A DNA stretch of 64,000 nt, taken from positions 744,001 to 808,000 of the forward strand of contig NZ_CP100763.1 of assembly GCF_024296685.1 (NCBI RefSeq), in the 5' to 3' direction. This DNA is from Natrinema marinum. Lineage in GTDB: Archaea > Halobacteriota > Halobacteria > Halobacteriales > Natrialbaceae. Positions 16,613 to 26,185 of the stretch are shown one piece after another. The notes beneath the pieces were generated by a model. It was not told where the DNA came from. It did not search any database and saw nothing but the letters and a program-made list of their open reading frames with translations. Within the stretch, counting starts at the first letter, position 1. Every line of letters begins with the position of its first letter. The position numbers and the translations under genes were made by a program.

Positions 16613-18643
16613 CTAGGCGAGCCACTCGTCGGGCTTGGTGTCGTAGTCGACGTCGTCGGCCGCGAGGTGTTCGACCTCCTCCCACGGTACGTCCTCGGTC
16701 GTCACGGTCTCGCCGTCGTACCGGATGAGCTTGCCCCGCTCTTCGGGTTCGGGCTCGCGGTTGCGCCGTTTCGCCACCTCGATATCGTGTTCGTCGATCT
16801 CCTTGACGATCGTCAGCAGGTTCACCGGCCGGCCCCACAGTTCGAAGACGCGTTTCAAGGTCTCCGTTGCTTGACCCATGTCGAGCATGACGCCGTTGTA
16901 CTGGTGGCCGAGCAGCAACTCGTTAGCGTTGTTGTAGTTGCCGTCGTAGACCGCGATCGTCGGCTTGCCGAAGTTGGTGAACTGCAACAGGAGCTTCTTC
17001 TTGACGTCCTCGGCGGCGTCACTGGCCACGTGGAACTGCCCCGTCGCCTGGGAGTGTTCGTAGGTGAAGTAGTTGTTCTCAGTGATGAACTCCTGAGTCA
17101 GGAACTCGTCCAAGAAGGTCACGTCGTTGTGACTCTCCCGAACGTCGAACATTCGGTCCCAGCCGGCCGCGAAGTCGACGTCCGCGAGCGCCTCTTCGAC
17201 CGACGAGTAACGGGCGTCGTCGAACAGATAGCGGCCGATCCGCTCGAGTTCGTTCTGGTTGACCCTGGCGAGGAAGCCGCGGTTCTGGCGCTTGACCAGC
17301 GAGTAGTGCCGGCGGGCCAGTCCTTCGTCGGTCAGCACCTTCCAGGGGTACTTCGAGACGTCGATCTCGCCCTCGCGAGCCCGCTCTATGGCCTCGCGAT
17401 CGACCCATTCCTCGGGAACGTCCTCGAGCGAGTCGAGCGTCTCGGCTGAGATCGTCTCGATCGCCGTCGGCGGCTCCAGCGTCTCGAGCACCGCGTCGAA
17501 GTCGACGACGTCGGTGAGGTTGCGCCAGGAGACGCCCTCGACGCGCAGGAGATGCTCGAGCACTTCCCGGCGGTTGGTCGTGTTCTCGACGTACTCCCAG
17601 AGTTCCATGCCGAGGCTGTAGGGGTTGAGTCCGCCGGAGGCCAGCACCTTCGCCATGTGGTCGGCGTAGTTCATGAACTCGTCGTCGCCGGCGAAGACCT
17701 CGTCGGTCATCATCGTCGACTCCCAGTAGGCGGCCCAGCCCTCGTTCATCACTTTCGTCATCTTCTGGGCGGCGAAGTAGTACGCCTCCGCGCGCATCAT
17801 ATCGAGGATGTCGCGTTGCCACTCTTCCATCTCGACGCCCCGACCGGCGTCCTCGTCGTATCGCTTGCCGTGTTCGCGGACGAACGCCAGCAGGTCCTTC
17901 TGGGGTTCCTCCGGGAAGTTCGCCGCGATCTCCTCGCCCTCGAGTTTCTCGACCCACTCCTCGTTGAAGACCTCGCCTTTGACCTCGTCGGAGAGGTCGA
18001 GTTCGTCGAGTTTCTCGGCGAGGTCCTCGTCGATCTCCTCGCCGGCCGGGCCGTCGACGTCGAGCCGGCGGGTGAACACCTGGTGCTGGTCGATGTTGTC
18101 CTCGAGCGAGAGGCAGTGGTCGATCCACTTCTCGACCTCGGCGCGGTCGATCTCGGGATCGGACATGTACTCGTCGATCGCCCGCGCGTGGCGCTCGAGC
18201 ATCGCGGCGGCGTTGACCTGGCCCTCGTCGGCCTGCCCGCGGGTGAACATGCCGAACCACTCGTTGTTCGCGAAGAAGTCGGAGTGAGCCTCGACGTGGG
18301 TGATGACCGCCTTCTGGTCGGCGATCGTGTTCGACTCCTGTAAGAACGCGTGGGCGGGGTTGTCGTTGTTGACGATCTCGAAGGCCTTTCCGCCACTGTA
18401 CTGGCCCTGTTTCTGCTGGCGGTCGTACTGCATCCCCCATCGCCAGTGTGGATACCGCGACTGGAACCCGCCGTAGGCGATGAGTTCGTTCATCTCGTCG
18501 TAGTCGATGATCCAGTACTTCACCGGGTAGGGATCGAGGCCGAGCTTCTTCGCGAGGTTCCGGGCTTCGTCGACCGGTTCCTCGAGGTCGCTGGCGATCG
18601 CCTGTTTGCGGAAGCGGTCCGCGTTGGAATTGCGTTTACTCAT
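16613..18643 (-). CDS. SpoVR family protein
   Basis: 676 residues. The family signature runs through DPYPVKYWIIDYDEMNELIAYGGFQSRYPHWRWGM, and further conserved blocks are PAHAFLQESNT, THVEAHSDFFANNEWF and LIAYGG/LMEGWAAYWES-type helices (EGWAAYWESTMM). It is the last gene of the PrkA-PrkA-DUF444-SpoVR group, which in bacteria is linked to stress, stationary phase and sporulation. I chose MSKRNSNADRF at 18643 as start. Molecular activity is unknown; conserved His/Glu residues suggest metal binding. It lies 89 bp after the DUF444 gene on the same strand. Confidence 0.92.
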   Translation of the reverse strand: MSKRNSNADRFRKQAIASDLEEPVDEARNLAKKLGLDPYPVKYWIIDYDEMNELIAYGGFQSRYPHWRWGMQYDRQQKQGQYSGGKAFEIVNNDNPAHAFLQESNTIADQKAVITHVEAHSDFFANNEWFGMFTRGQADEGQVNAAAMLERHARAIDEYMSDPEIDRAEVEKWIDHCLSLEDNIDQHQVFTRRLDVDGPAGEEIDEDLAEKLDELDLSDEVKGEVFNEEWVEKLEGEEIAANFPEEPQKDLLAFVREHGKRYDEDAGRGVEMEEWQRDILDMMRAEAYYFAAQKMTKVMNEGWAAYWESTMMTDEVFAGDDEFMNYADHMAKVLASGGLNPYSLGMELWEYVENTTNRREVLEHLLRVEGVSWRNLTDVVDFDAVLETLEPPTAIETISAETLDSLEDVPEEWVDREAIERAREGEIDVSKYPWKVLTDEGLARRHYSLVKRQNRGFLARVNQNELERIGRYLFDDARYSSVEEALADVDFAAGWDRMFDVRESHNDVTFLDEFLTQEFITENNYFTYEHSQATGQFHVASDAAEDVKKKLLLQFTNFGKPTIAVYDGNYNNANELLLGHQYNGVMLDMGQATETLKRVFELWGRPVNLLTIVKEIDEHDIEVAKRRNREPEPEERGKLIRYDGETVTTEDVPWEEVEHLAADDVDYDTKPDEWLA

Positions 18644-18732
18644 GAAAACCACCGGTTTTCGTGGGTTCGATGCGCGCTTTACGTGCATCGGTCCTCGCGC
18701 CGCGGGGACCGAACCGAACAGCGTTCGCTTCG

Positions 18733-20061
18733 TTACTCATCTTGCTCGCCCTCCGTCGAGAGGATGTCGTAGATCGCGTCGGTCACGTCCGACTCGCCGT
18801 TGACGTACGCGACCGCCACCTCGTCGGCGTCGGTACCGAAGTGGCGCTCGAGTTCCTCGGCGTGGGTCGCGTTGATCGCGTTGCCGCTGGGCTGGGTCTC
18901 CACGTAGGCGTGGAGGTTCGCCGGAATCTCCTCCATCAGCGGGATCACGCGCTCGCCGGTGTCGTTGCTCGAGTTCTCGGAGTCGCCCGCGGCGAAGACG
19001 TAGCGGTTCCAGTCACTCCACGGGTACTCCTCTAACAACTGTGCGGCGAGTTCGTACGCGCTCGAGATCTTGGTGCCGCCGCCGCTGCGGATGCCGAAGA
19101 ACTCGTCGCGCTCGACCTCCCAGGCGTCGGCGTCGTGGGCGATGTAGACGAACTCGGCGTTGTCGTACTTGCCCTGCAGGTACCAATCAAGCGGTGTGAA
19201 GGTCCGCTCGACGAGTTCGCGCTTTTTCTCGCGCATCGAGCCGGAGACGTCGCGGATGTTGACGACCACGACGTTCTTCTCTTTTTCCTCGATGATCTCG
19301 GGGTGGCGGTAGCGCTCGTCCTCTCGGCGGAAGGGGACGTGATCGATCCCCTCCCGACGGATCTTCTGCTGGACGTCCTCGCGCTCGACGTTATTCTCGA
19401 CCTCCTCGATCGAGGCCCATGTACCCCGTTCCTCGTCTGGAACGTCGTCGTAGGCCTCTTCGACCCAGGCCATCGACACCGGGAGGTTCTCCCCGCGGGC
19501 CCACTCGAAGACGTCGCGCGGGGAGATCCCTTCGACCTTGCACAGTTCCCGCAGGAACTCCTCGTCGAAGTCCATCGCGAGCTTGCGCTTGAGTCCCTCC
19601 TTGAACATCCGCTCGAAGTCGAGCGTGCTGTTCGGGCCGGTCCGGGTGAGGTCAGTAAAGGGCCCTTCCTTCTCCTCGATGACCTTCTTGCCCTTCGGAT
19701 CGAGGTCGAGCCCGAGTTCCTCGTCGAGCTCCTCGGCGAACTCCTCGGGATCCATCTCGTAGTACTCGTGCTCGCCGCCTTCCTCGCCGGGTTCGCCGTC
19801 TTCGCCGTCGTCGTCGCCCGGCTGGGGCTGTGGCTGACCGACCGGCTGGCCCGGCTGGGGCGTCCCGCCCTCGCCCTGCCCGACCCCGCCCTGGTCGCGC
19901 TGGTCGTACTCGAACTCCGGCAGCGAGATGATCTTGACGGGGATGTTGATCTCGCCCGGCCGACTCTGGCCGAGGTCGCCGTACTGGATGAAGTCGGCGA
20001 GGTCCTCGCGGCGCTCTTCGCCGACTTCGCGGAATCGCTCGAGGTCGTCTCTCAGTCCCAT
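18733..20061 (-). CDS. DUF444 (YeaH-type) VWA-like protein
   Basis: 442 residues. [31 protein letters not shown] starts the family, followed by a disordered acidic Gly/Gln/Pro-rich section (residues 70-115). [21 protein letters not shown] is a MIDAS-like DxSxS motif of a von Willebrand A-type domain, and [17 protein letters not shown] and [17 protein letters not shown] follow. It is the conserved partner of PrkA kinases and SpoVR. Its start overlaps the end of the kinase gene by 10 bp, so the two are co-translated. Possibly an adaptor or substrate of the kinases. Confidence 0.92.
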   Translation of the reverse strand: MGLRDDLERFREVGEERREDLADFIQYGDLGQSRPGEINIPVKIISLPEFEYDQRDQGGVGQGEGGTPQPGQPVGQPQPQPGDDDGEDGEPGEEGGEHEYYEMDPEEFAEELDEELGLDLDPKGKKVIEEKEGPFTDLTRTGPNSTLDFERMFKEGLKRKLAMDFDEEFLRELCKVEGISPRDVFEWARGENLPVSMAWVEEAYDDVPDEERGTWASIEEVENNVEREDVQQKIRREGIDHVPFRREDERYRHPEIIEEKEKNVVVVNIRDVSGSMREKKRELVERTFTPLDWYLQGKYDNAEFVYIAHDADAWEVERDEFFGIRSGGGTKISSAYELAAQLLEEYPWSDWNRYVFAAGDSENSSNDTGERVIPLMEEIPANLHAYVETQPSGNAINATHAEELERHFGTDADEVAVAYVNGESDVTDAIYDILSTEGEQDE

Positions 20062-22337
20062 CTGTAGCTCACCTGTCCCATAACGTGTCTGCTGGTCAGT
20101 TCGGCCGACGCCTCCGTGTAGCCGAAGAGGTCGACCATCGTCGCGATCGTATCGGCTTTGACCGCGGCCGTCTCGGTCCCGCTCGGCGGGTCGTCCCACT
20201 GCCGCGGGTCGAAGTCCTCGAAGGTTCGCTCGACGTCGTCCCAGTCGTGGCTCTCGAGGACCGTCTTGATCACGGGGATCGCGGTGAGGTCGACGTCCTC
20301 GACCGAGAAGTCCTCGTTGCGGTGCTCCCACGCGTGGCGGTTCAGCGACGTGATGACCTTCTCGCGCCGGAAGTTCCGGACGCTCTCGCGGGGGAGGTTC
20401 CCCTCGTACTCGTCCTCGGTGAACCGGCCGAGGTGTTCGACCTCGAACAGCTTCATCTTCAGCGGGTCGGGCTCGACGCGCTCGCCGCGGTCGTTGTGCA
20501 GCGGCTCGTCGGTCTCCCAGGCGTAGACGTGTTCGACGTACTCGGCGACGGTCTCCTCGTCGACGCGCTTGTCGTGCATGATGGCCTCGATGACGTCGCT
20601 CTCCTGCTGGTCGTAGATGTAGTTCTTGACGGGAACGACGCGGTTCTCGAACTCGGAGCGCTCGCCCGTCGAGAAGACCGGCGCGTCGGCCAGCCCCTCG
20701 ACCATCGCGTTCAACACGTCGCGGGGCATGACCACGTCCTCGACCGCCAGGTCGGCGTGGTGGCGGTCGCGATCGGCCTGGAGTAGCTCGGCGAGGGTGT
20801 CCCGCGTGTACGTGACCGGGACGCCGTGATCGCCGTCGTTGCTGTCGCCGTCGAAGTCGAACCCCTCTTTCTCCCGGCGAGTGTCCCCCTCCTGCAGGTA
20901 GCCCTGATCGTAGATCAGCGCCTTGTCCACGAGGTCGAGCCCGTTCGGGAGGTGTTCCTCGTCTAACCGCGTTACGACCGCGTACAGCGCTGCGGCCTCG
21001 ATCGCGTGGGGTGCGAACTCCTGGACCCGCGTCTCGCCGCCGCGGTTTTTGACCGCCACCGTCACCGGCGCGCGGATCCGCTCAGCGAGTTCGTCGTAGC
21101 TCGTGGCCTCCCAGACCGCCGTCTCGTTCGTCAGCTCGCGCCGGATGAGCTCCGTCTCGAGCGAGAGGTTCGTCAGGTAGCCAAAGCGGTGCTTGTCCAG
21201 CCGCCGTTTCAAGGCCTTCAGCGGATCCATTCCGTTGCGATCCGAGTGCTGGTTGAGCTGGGCCTCGAGATCGGGGTTCGAGATGATCAGTAGCTGGCTG
21301 TCGACGTCCATGCCGATTCCCTTGTCGAGTTTGACGGACTGCTCGTCCGGGACGTTCAGCAGCTTCTGGAGCAAGTCGGCGTGCTGGGCCGCGTCCTCGA
21401 CGATCGTGAGAACGCCGTTGCCCTGCGAGAGCACGCCGTCGTAACTGAACGCCTGCGGGTTCTTTCGCCCGCGCGAGTCGAGTTCCTGGAGCATCCCGTG
21501 CATCCACGAGCCGACGAGGCGCTCTTTCGGCGGCCCGTCGTCCTCCGAGTGGAGGACGCCGACACCCTGACCGAGGTCGACGACGTAGTTCTTCACGCGG
21601 AGGTGGTTCTCGTCGGTGATCGCCGAGAACAGTGCCTCCTCGCCCTCCCGGCGGTAGCGCTCCTCGAGATAATCGTACGCTTCCCGAGAGAACGGGTCGA
21701 GCTGTGCGTCGACCTGGACGGGGACGTGGTCGTCGAGTTCGTCGTTGAGTTCGGCGAGCAGGTCCTCTCGGACTTTCTCGGGGAACACCGACAGCGGATG
21801 CGCCTGGACGGGGCTCTCGTACCAGTTCTGGTCGTCGCCTGCGGTGGCGTCGCCGCCGTAGCTCAGCCCGCGCTCGCCGGCGTCGGCCGTCGTGACGTTC
21901 CACTCGACGGTGTAGCGTCGCCCCGCCGGCGTCTTCGAGTACTCGCGTAGCCCGTTGACCAGGCAGCGCTTGAGTTCGGATTTGCCGGTCGCCGTCGGCC
22001 CCTCGAACCAGATGATCTTCTCGTCTTTCGCCCGACCCGCGGCGATCGACCGCAGGTCGTCGACGAATCCGTTTAGCACCTCGGTATTGCCGAGGATGGC
22101 GTGTTCGCCGTCGTTGTGCGGATCGTCGAAGAAGCGGTAGCGTTCTTTCTCCTCACCCTCCTCGACCACCGTGCGGGTGCCGGCGGCCTCGATCGCCTCG
22201 AGCAGGTACTTCGACGCGTGGGATGCGATCGAGGGGTTCTCGAAGATCCGATCGACGTAGGTGGCGAGGGTCATCGGCTCCTCGTAGGTCTCCTCGAGCG
22301 CCCGATCGGCTTCGGTGACGTAGTCGTCGCCGGTCAT
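20052..22337 (-). CDS. PrkA-type serine kinase/AAA protein (second copy)
   Basis: 761 residues. Walker A is [15 protein letters not shown] near residue 115; conserved PrkA blocks include NSHD-like [30 protein letters not shown] and a C-terminal winged-helix region. The N-terminal [28 protein letters not shown] is typical of the PrkA N domain. In bacteria PrkA couples an AAA-like ATPase to a kinase or protease-like role in stress response. It differs clearly from the neighbouring PrkA, so the pair is an old duplication. It lies 20 bp downstream of the first kinase and overlaps DUF444. Confidence 0.9.
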   Translation of the reverse strand: MTGDDYVTEADRALEETYEEPMTLATYVDRIFENPSIASHASKYLLEAIEAAGTRTVVEEGEEKERYRFFDDPHNDGEHAILGNTEVLNGFVDDLRSIAAGRAKDEKIIWFEGPTATGKSELKRCLVNGLREYSKTPAGRRYTVEWNVTTADAGERGLSYGGDATAGDDQNWYESPVQAHPLSVFPEKVREDLLAELNDELDDHVPVQVDAQLDPFSREAYDYLEERYRREGEEALFSAITDENHLRVKNYVVDLGQGVGVLHSEDDGPPKERLVGSWMHGMLQELDSRGRKNPQAFSYDGVLSQGNGVLTIVEDAAQHADLLQKLLNVPDEQSVKLDKGIGMDVDSQLLIISNPDLEAQLNQHSDRNGMDPLKALKRRLDKHRFGYLTNLSLETELIRRELTNETAVWEATSYDELAERIRAPVTVAVKNRGGETRVQEFAPHAIEAAALYAVVTRLDEEHLPNGLDLVDKALIYDQGYLQEGDTRREKEGFDFDGDSNDGDHGVPVTYTRDTLAELLQADRDRHHADLAVEDVVMPRDVLNAMVEGLADAPVFSTGERSEFENRVVPVKNYIYDQQESDVIEAIMHDKRVDEETVAEYVEHVYAWETDEPLHNDRGERVEPDPLKMKLFEVEHLGRFTEDEYEGNLPRESVRNFRREKVITSLNRHAWEHRNEDFSVEDVDLTAIPVIKTVLESHDWDDVERTFEDFDPRQWDDPPSGTETAAVKADTIATMVDLFGYTEASAELTSRHVMGQVSYRWD

Positions 22338-22357
22338 GTTAGTCGACCTCGATCATG

Positions 22358-24454
22358 TTAGTCTTCCATCTCGGCTTTGGCGACTTCGGCACCGGCGAAC
22401 TCGAGCACCTCCTTTGCGCCGCCCTCGGAGTAGCCCTGTTCGATCAGCGCGTCGATCCACGCGGAGCGCTCGTCGTCGTCGAACTCGTTGGCCGACACCA
22501 GCGCCGAGAAGTTGATGTTGTGTTTCTTGTCCTCCCAGAGTTTGCGTTCGAGGGCGCGACGCAGGCGCTCGTTGTCCTGCGGGTTGAACGCCTCGCCCTC
22601 GCGAGCGCGTCGGGAGACCCAGTTCGAGACCTCCTGGCGGAAGTCCTCCTTGCGGTCCTCGGGGATGTCGAGTTTCTCTTCGACGCTTCGCAGGAACGTC
22701 TCGTCGGGCTCTTGCTCGCGGCCGGTGAGTTCGTCCTCGATGGTGTCGTCGTCGATGTAGGCCATCACGTGGTCCATGTACTTCTCGCCCTGGCGCTGGA
22801 TCTCGTCGATGTCGTAGGCCAGCGCGTGGCGGACGTCCTCGATAGCCCGTTCTTTGTACTCCTCGCGAACCGACTCGAGGTAACGGTAGTACTGCTCGAA
22901 GTTCTCCTCGGGGATCGAGCCGTGGTGTTCTAAGTTCTCCTCGAAGAAGTTGAACACCGTCAGCGGCGAGAGGAAACCGCGCTGGCGGTGTTTCGAGTCC
23001 ATGATCGCCTCGGCGATCTCGTCGCCGATAAAGCGCGGCGAGACGCCGACCATCCCCTCGCCGATCTCGGCTTTGCCCTCGGCCTCGTCGCGGAGCTTCT
23101 TCACGTCGATGTCGTCGCCCTCGTCGATCTCGCCGTTGTACGCCTTGGCCTTCGAGAGCAACCCGACGGTCTCGGTGTCGGGCTCCTCGATGCGGGTGAG
23201 GACGCCGAACAGCCCCGCCATCTCGAGGGTGTGTGGCTCGACGTTGATGTCAGGCACGTCGGCGTTGTTCAACATCTTGTTGTAGATCTGGGCCTCGTCC
23301 TCGTAGGAGAGGACGTACGGGAAGTCGATCCGCTTGGTGCGGTCGTTGAAGGCCTCCATCTTCTCGTCGCCCTTCTTGTCCTTGTACTCGGGCATGTTGG
23401 TGCGGCCCACGATCACCTGGTCGATGTCGATCCGGGGGTTGTTCTTGGGCTTGATCGTCTGCTCTTGGGTCGCGTGGAGGAAGTCGTAGAGGAACTCCCG
23501 CTGGAGTTTGAGCAACTCCTCGCCGGAGAAGATGCCGCGGTTCGCGTTACAGAACGCTCCAGAGTAGTCGAACGCGCGCGGGTCACTCTCACCGTAGATC
23601 GCGATCTTCGAGTAGTTGACGTCGCCGGTCAGTTCGGTCTCGTCCTGATTCTTCTTGTCCTTGGGCTCGAAGGTCTCGAGGCCCTGGCGCTTGTTCTCGT
23701 CGGCGACAAAGCGGACGATCTCGACGTGGTTCTCCAAGACCTGCTGGAGGTCGTCGTCGTAGTAGGCCAGCAGCCTGTCCATGTAGAACTCGCTTTCGGG
23801 ATCCAGCGCCTGTTCGTTCTGGATCGTGTACGGCGCGTCTAGGTTCTCGTTGAGGTCGTCGATCACGCGCTGGCGCTGCTCGAGCGGGAGGAGCACGAGC
23901 GGATCCTGGTTCATCGGGGACCGGACGGTGTCGTCGGCCGGGTCCTGGTCCTGAATCACGTCACAGAGATTGGTCCAGCGGAAGGTGTACATCCGGCCCT
24001 CGTCGCGTAGCGTGTAGTCCTCGAAGTATCTGCGGACCTGCTTGTCGAAGTGGGACTTCCCGGAGCCGACGGGGCCGAGCAGGAGCTTGATCCGGCGTTC
24101 GGGACCGAGCCGCCTGGCACCTGACTTCACCTTGTTGACGAACTCGTGGATCGACTGGTGGATCACCTTCCCGTAGAAGGTGTTCTCGCCGTCGCCGAGG
24201 GGGTCCTCGCTCGCGAGTTGGTACTCGACCATCCCTTCGGTCTCGTCGTAGGTGGTGCCGTAGTAGTCGAACATGTCCGCCACGCGCTGGTGGGCGTTGC
24301 GGGCCACCTTCGGGTCCTCGTACACCTCCTCTAGGTACCAGTCGAAGGACTTGGTTTCCCGCAGGTCTGCGGGCATCGATTCCTTGTAATCCGTACTGAG
24401 CTGCTCGAGTGTCTCGATGTCACCGGTCATGGTATCGTTGGTTGGTTCCCCCAT
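22358..24454 (-). CDS. PrkA-type serine kinase/AAA protein (first copy)
   Basis: About 698 residues. Walker A is LLGPVGSGKSHFDKQ; other PrkA blocks are LSTDYKESMPADLRETKSFDWYLEEVYEDPKVARNAHQR, AFDYSGAFCNANRGIFSGEELLKL and ARDSRP-like VGRTNMPEYKDKKGDEKMEAFNDR. It heads the four-gene operon PrkA-PrkA-DUF444-SpoVR. Two starts, 24454 (MGEPTND) and 24430 (MTGDIET), are both possible and no Shine-Dalgarno or TATA decides between them. Predicted cytosolic kinase in stress or starvation response. Confidence 0.9.
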   Translation of the reverse strand: MGEPTNDTMTGDIETLEQLSTDYKESMPADLRETKSFDWYLEEVYEDPKVARNAHQRVADMFDYYGTTYDETEGMVEYQLASEDPLGDGENTFYGKVIHQSIHEFVNKVKSGARRLGPERRIKLLLGPVGSGKSHFDKQVRRYFEDYTLRDEGRMYTFRWTNLCDVIQDQDPADDTVRSPMNQDPLVLLPLEQRQRVIDDLNENLDAPYTIQNEQALDPESEFYMDRLLAYYDDDLQQVLENHVEIVRFVADENKRQGLETFEPKDKKNQDETELTGDVNYSKIAIYGESDPRAFDYSGAFCNANRGIFSGEELLKLQREFLYDFLHATQEQTIKPKNNPRIDIDQVIVGRTNMPEYKDKKGDEKMEAFNDRTKRIDFPYVLSYEDEAQIYNKMLNNADVPDINVEPHTLEMAGLFGVLTRIEEPDTETVGLLSKAKAYNGEIDEGDDIDVKKLRDEAEGKAEIGEGMVGVSPRFIGDEIAEAIMDSKHRQRGFLSPLTVFNFFEENLEHHGSIPEENFEQYYRYLESVREEYKERAIEDVRHALAYDIDEIQRQGEKYMDHVMAYIDDDTIEDELTGREQEPDETFLRSVEEKLDIPEDRKEDFRQEVSNWVSRRAREGEAFNPQDNERLRRALERKLWEDKKHNINFSALVSANEFDDDERSAWIDALIEQGYSEGGAKEVLEFAGAEVAKAEMED

Positions 24455-24797
24455 CTGCGGTCGTCCGTCGCCGCACGGGGCGCAAGCGGCCGTCGTTCGA
24501 CCGACCGTATCGGCTCGGGGTCGAACCTTCGGGATCCGTCGCCTCGTGTCACCCGCTGTGAGCGCGTCGGAGTCGTCGACTCCTCGAGCGGGCACCCGGG
24601 GAGCGTGACCCTTTCGTGGGCGGCGTCTATCTGCCGTGTCATGTGTCAGCTATCACCACTCTCAGTTGCACGATAACCGCTCGCGGTCTCGGGCAACGGC
24701 GCGCCGGGGACGGGCGCGGAGTGGATCGGTCCGGCAAACGGATACCGATAGTATTTAATGAGTGAGTAATCCAGCTACTTAGCCTTAGCCCCAAAAG

Positions 24798-24829
24798 GTA
24801 TTTGCCAGGACTTTTTTACAGGCAAATAC
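24798..24829. promoter_or_regulatory. Inverted repeat GTATTTGCC-N14-GGCAAATAC
   Basis: Perfect 9-bp arms with a 14-nt centre that contains TTTTTT. It is AT-rich in a GC-rich genome and sits between two divergent transcription units. It could be an operator or an RNA hairpin; no regulator gene is adjacent. Confidence 0.5.
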
Positions 24830-24882
24830 TGTAATGGCTATAGAACGGTACTCGATACCACACCACATATTTGTCCGATTAC

Positions 24883-24891
24883 GGTATAAAT
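24883..24891 (+). promoter_or_regulatory. TATA box GGTATAAAT
   Basis: A near-ideal archaeal TATA element. Transcription would start near 24912-24915, giving a 5' leader of about 117 nt to the ATG at 25032, or indicating an earlier start codon. Confidence 0.5.
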
Positions 24892-25031
24892 CGACGGCCT
24901 GCAGTGTCTACGTCCGCTCGCGCGCGCCGATCCGACGTTCGCGCGTTGGGGTGAACCGCCGACGACCGCCTGCCGGTTCGATCGGCGACCGTGACGACGA
25001 GGCTATACGGCCGCCGATCCTATCGCCAGCC

Positions 25032-25469
25032 ATGCCGGACTCGGAGTCGGACGCTGACGGGGCGATGGATCGCTCGCGGCTGCCGGACGCCTGGACCGTC
25101 TGGAGCCGCGGCGAGGACGGACGGCTCGTCCTCGCGTATCGACCCGATGTCTTCGACGGCGACGAGTTCCCCGCTCCCTGTCTGCCGACGCTGTACCTCA
25201 CGCACGGTAAGCGAACCCGTCGGCCCGGTATCAACCCCGCCGACACCGCCGACTCCGCGGACTGGTTCGTCACCCTCTACCTCGAGCCGGATGTCTCGTT
25301 GAACGAGACGCTGCGATACCCGACCCGGAAAGCAGCGCTCGAGCGGACGATCGACCTCGCACGCGAGTTCGCCGCCGGCGAGGTCAACTACCGTGCGCTG
25401 TATCAGGTTCCCCGGGAGGACTATTTCGCTCGGCTAGACGAACTCACCGGCGACGACACCGCGGACTGA
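25032..25469 (+). CDS. DUF5820-like haloarchaeal protein
   Basis: 145 residues, acidic, no membrane segment or Cys motif. The pattern LPDAWTVWSRGEDGRLVLAYRPDVFDGDEFPAPCLPTLYLTHGKR resembles the haloarchaeal family I know as DUF5820; function unknown. I chose ATG 25032 (MPDSESDADG). The frame is open back to 24834, but the upstream 66 codons are Arg-rich and unlike the rest, so they probably belong to the leader. It is followed by the UPF0179 gene with 81 bp between and a separate TATA box. Confidence 0.75.
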   Translation: MPDSESDADGAMDRSRLPDAWTVWSRGEDGRLVLAYRPDVFDGDEFPAPCLPTLYLTHGKRTRRPGINPADTADSADWFVTLYLEPDVSLNETLRYPTRKAALERTIDLAREFAAGEVNYRALYQVPREDYFARLDELTGDDTAD

Positions 25470-25520
25470 CGCCGATCCGCGCTCGGCAACCGGGCGCTCC
25501 GGGCCGGCCGGGACGTGACG

Positions 25521-25527
25521 CTTAACC
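25521..25527 (+). promoter_or_regulatory. TATA-like element of UPF0179 gene
   Basis: CTTAACC is centred about 27 bp upstream of the ATG at 25551, matching a leaderless promoter. Confidence 0.45.
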
Positions 25528-25550
25528 GCCAGTGGCAACTACCGGTATCT

Positions 25551-25997
25551 ATGTCGACCGTCACGCTCATCGGCTCCCGGCTCGCCGACCCGGGGACCGA
25601 GTTCGTCTACGAGGGGGAAGCCGATGCCTGCGCCGGCTGTCCCTACCGCAGTCAGTGTCTCAACCTTGCACCCGGCACGAAGTACCGCGTCACGTCCGTC
25701 CGCGAGAACGCACAGACCCTCGAGTGCGCCATGCACGACGGCGGCGTCCGCGCCGTCGAGGTCGAACCCGCGAGCGTGCGCGCGAACATCGCCACCAAGG
25801 GTGCCTTCGCGGGCAGCAAGGCGAGCCTCCCCGGCCCCTGCCCGTACGTCGAGTGTCCGAGCCACGAGTACTGCGAGCCCGACGGCGTCGCGTTCGACGA
25901 GGAGTACCGCATCCGGACGATCGTCGGCGAGCCGCCACACGAGGTCTGCCATCTCGACCGCTCGCTCGAACTCGTCGAACTCGAGACCGACGACTGA
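25551..25997 (+). CDS. UPF0179 family protein
   Basis: 148 residues. Eight cysteines occur in conserved sets: ACAGCPYRSQCLNL near the N-terminus, TLECAMHDGG, and GPCPYVECPSHEYCEP, with a last Cys in HEVCHLDRS. This is the archaeal UPF0179 pattern and suggests an Fe-S cluster or zinc sites. Function is unknown. The start is supported by a TATA-like element 27 bp upstream. Confidence 0.9.
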   Translation: MSTVTLIGSRLADPGTEFVYEGEADACAGCPYRSQCLNLAPGTKYRVTSVRENAQTLECAMHDGGVRAVEVEPASVRANIATKGAFAGSKASLPGPCPYVECPSHEYCEPDGVAFDEEYRIRTIVGEPPHEVCHLDRSLELVELETDD

Positions 25998-26185
25998 GCC
26001 GTCCTCTCCTGTGGCGCGACTAACGCCCGGGACCACCACGCGGTCCGTCGCTCGGCCGCGACACTAAAATAGGGCCTTCACAAACTATGTGCTGACTCTC
26101 TGTCGATGATGCGAACGGCCGCGAGCGGCGATTGTCGCGCGTACGAGGGGGGACCGGACCCGCGAGCGAGCAGGGGGCGCGAGCC

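Larger units (their letters stand above)
24455..25031. other. 577-bp upstream region of PrkA operon and DUF5820-like gene
   Basis: No confident gene. 24740-24895 is AT-rich. It holds a perfect 9-bp inverted repeat (GTATTTGCC at 24798-24806, GGCAAATAC at 24821-24829) around a T6 tract, a strong TATA box for the rightward gene at 24883-24891, and on the minus strand a TATA-like CATTAAATAC at about 24751-24760 that could drive the PrkA operon with a long leader. Confidence 0.55.

Noticed and set aside
24834..25031. N-terminal extension of the DUF5820-like protein from ATG 24834
   Set aside because: The 66 extra residues are Arg-rich and non-acidic, and a strong TATA box lies inside them at 24883-24891.
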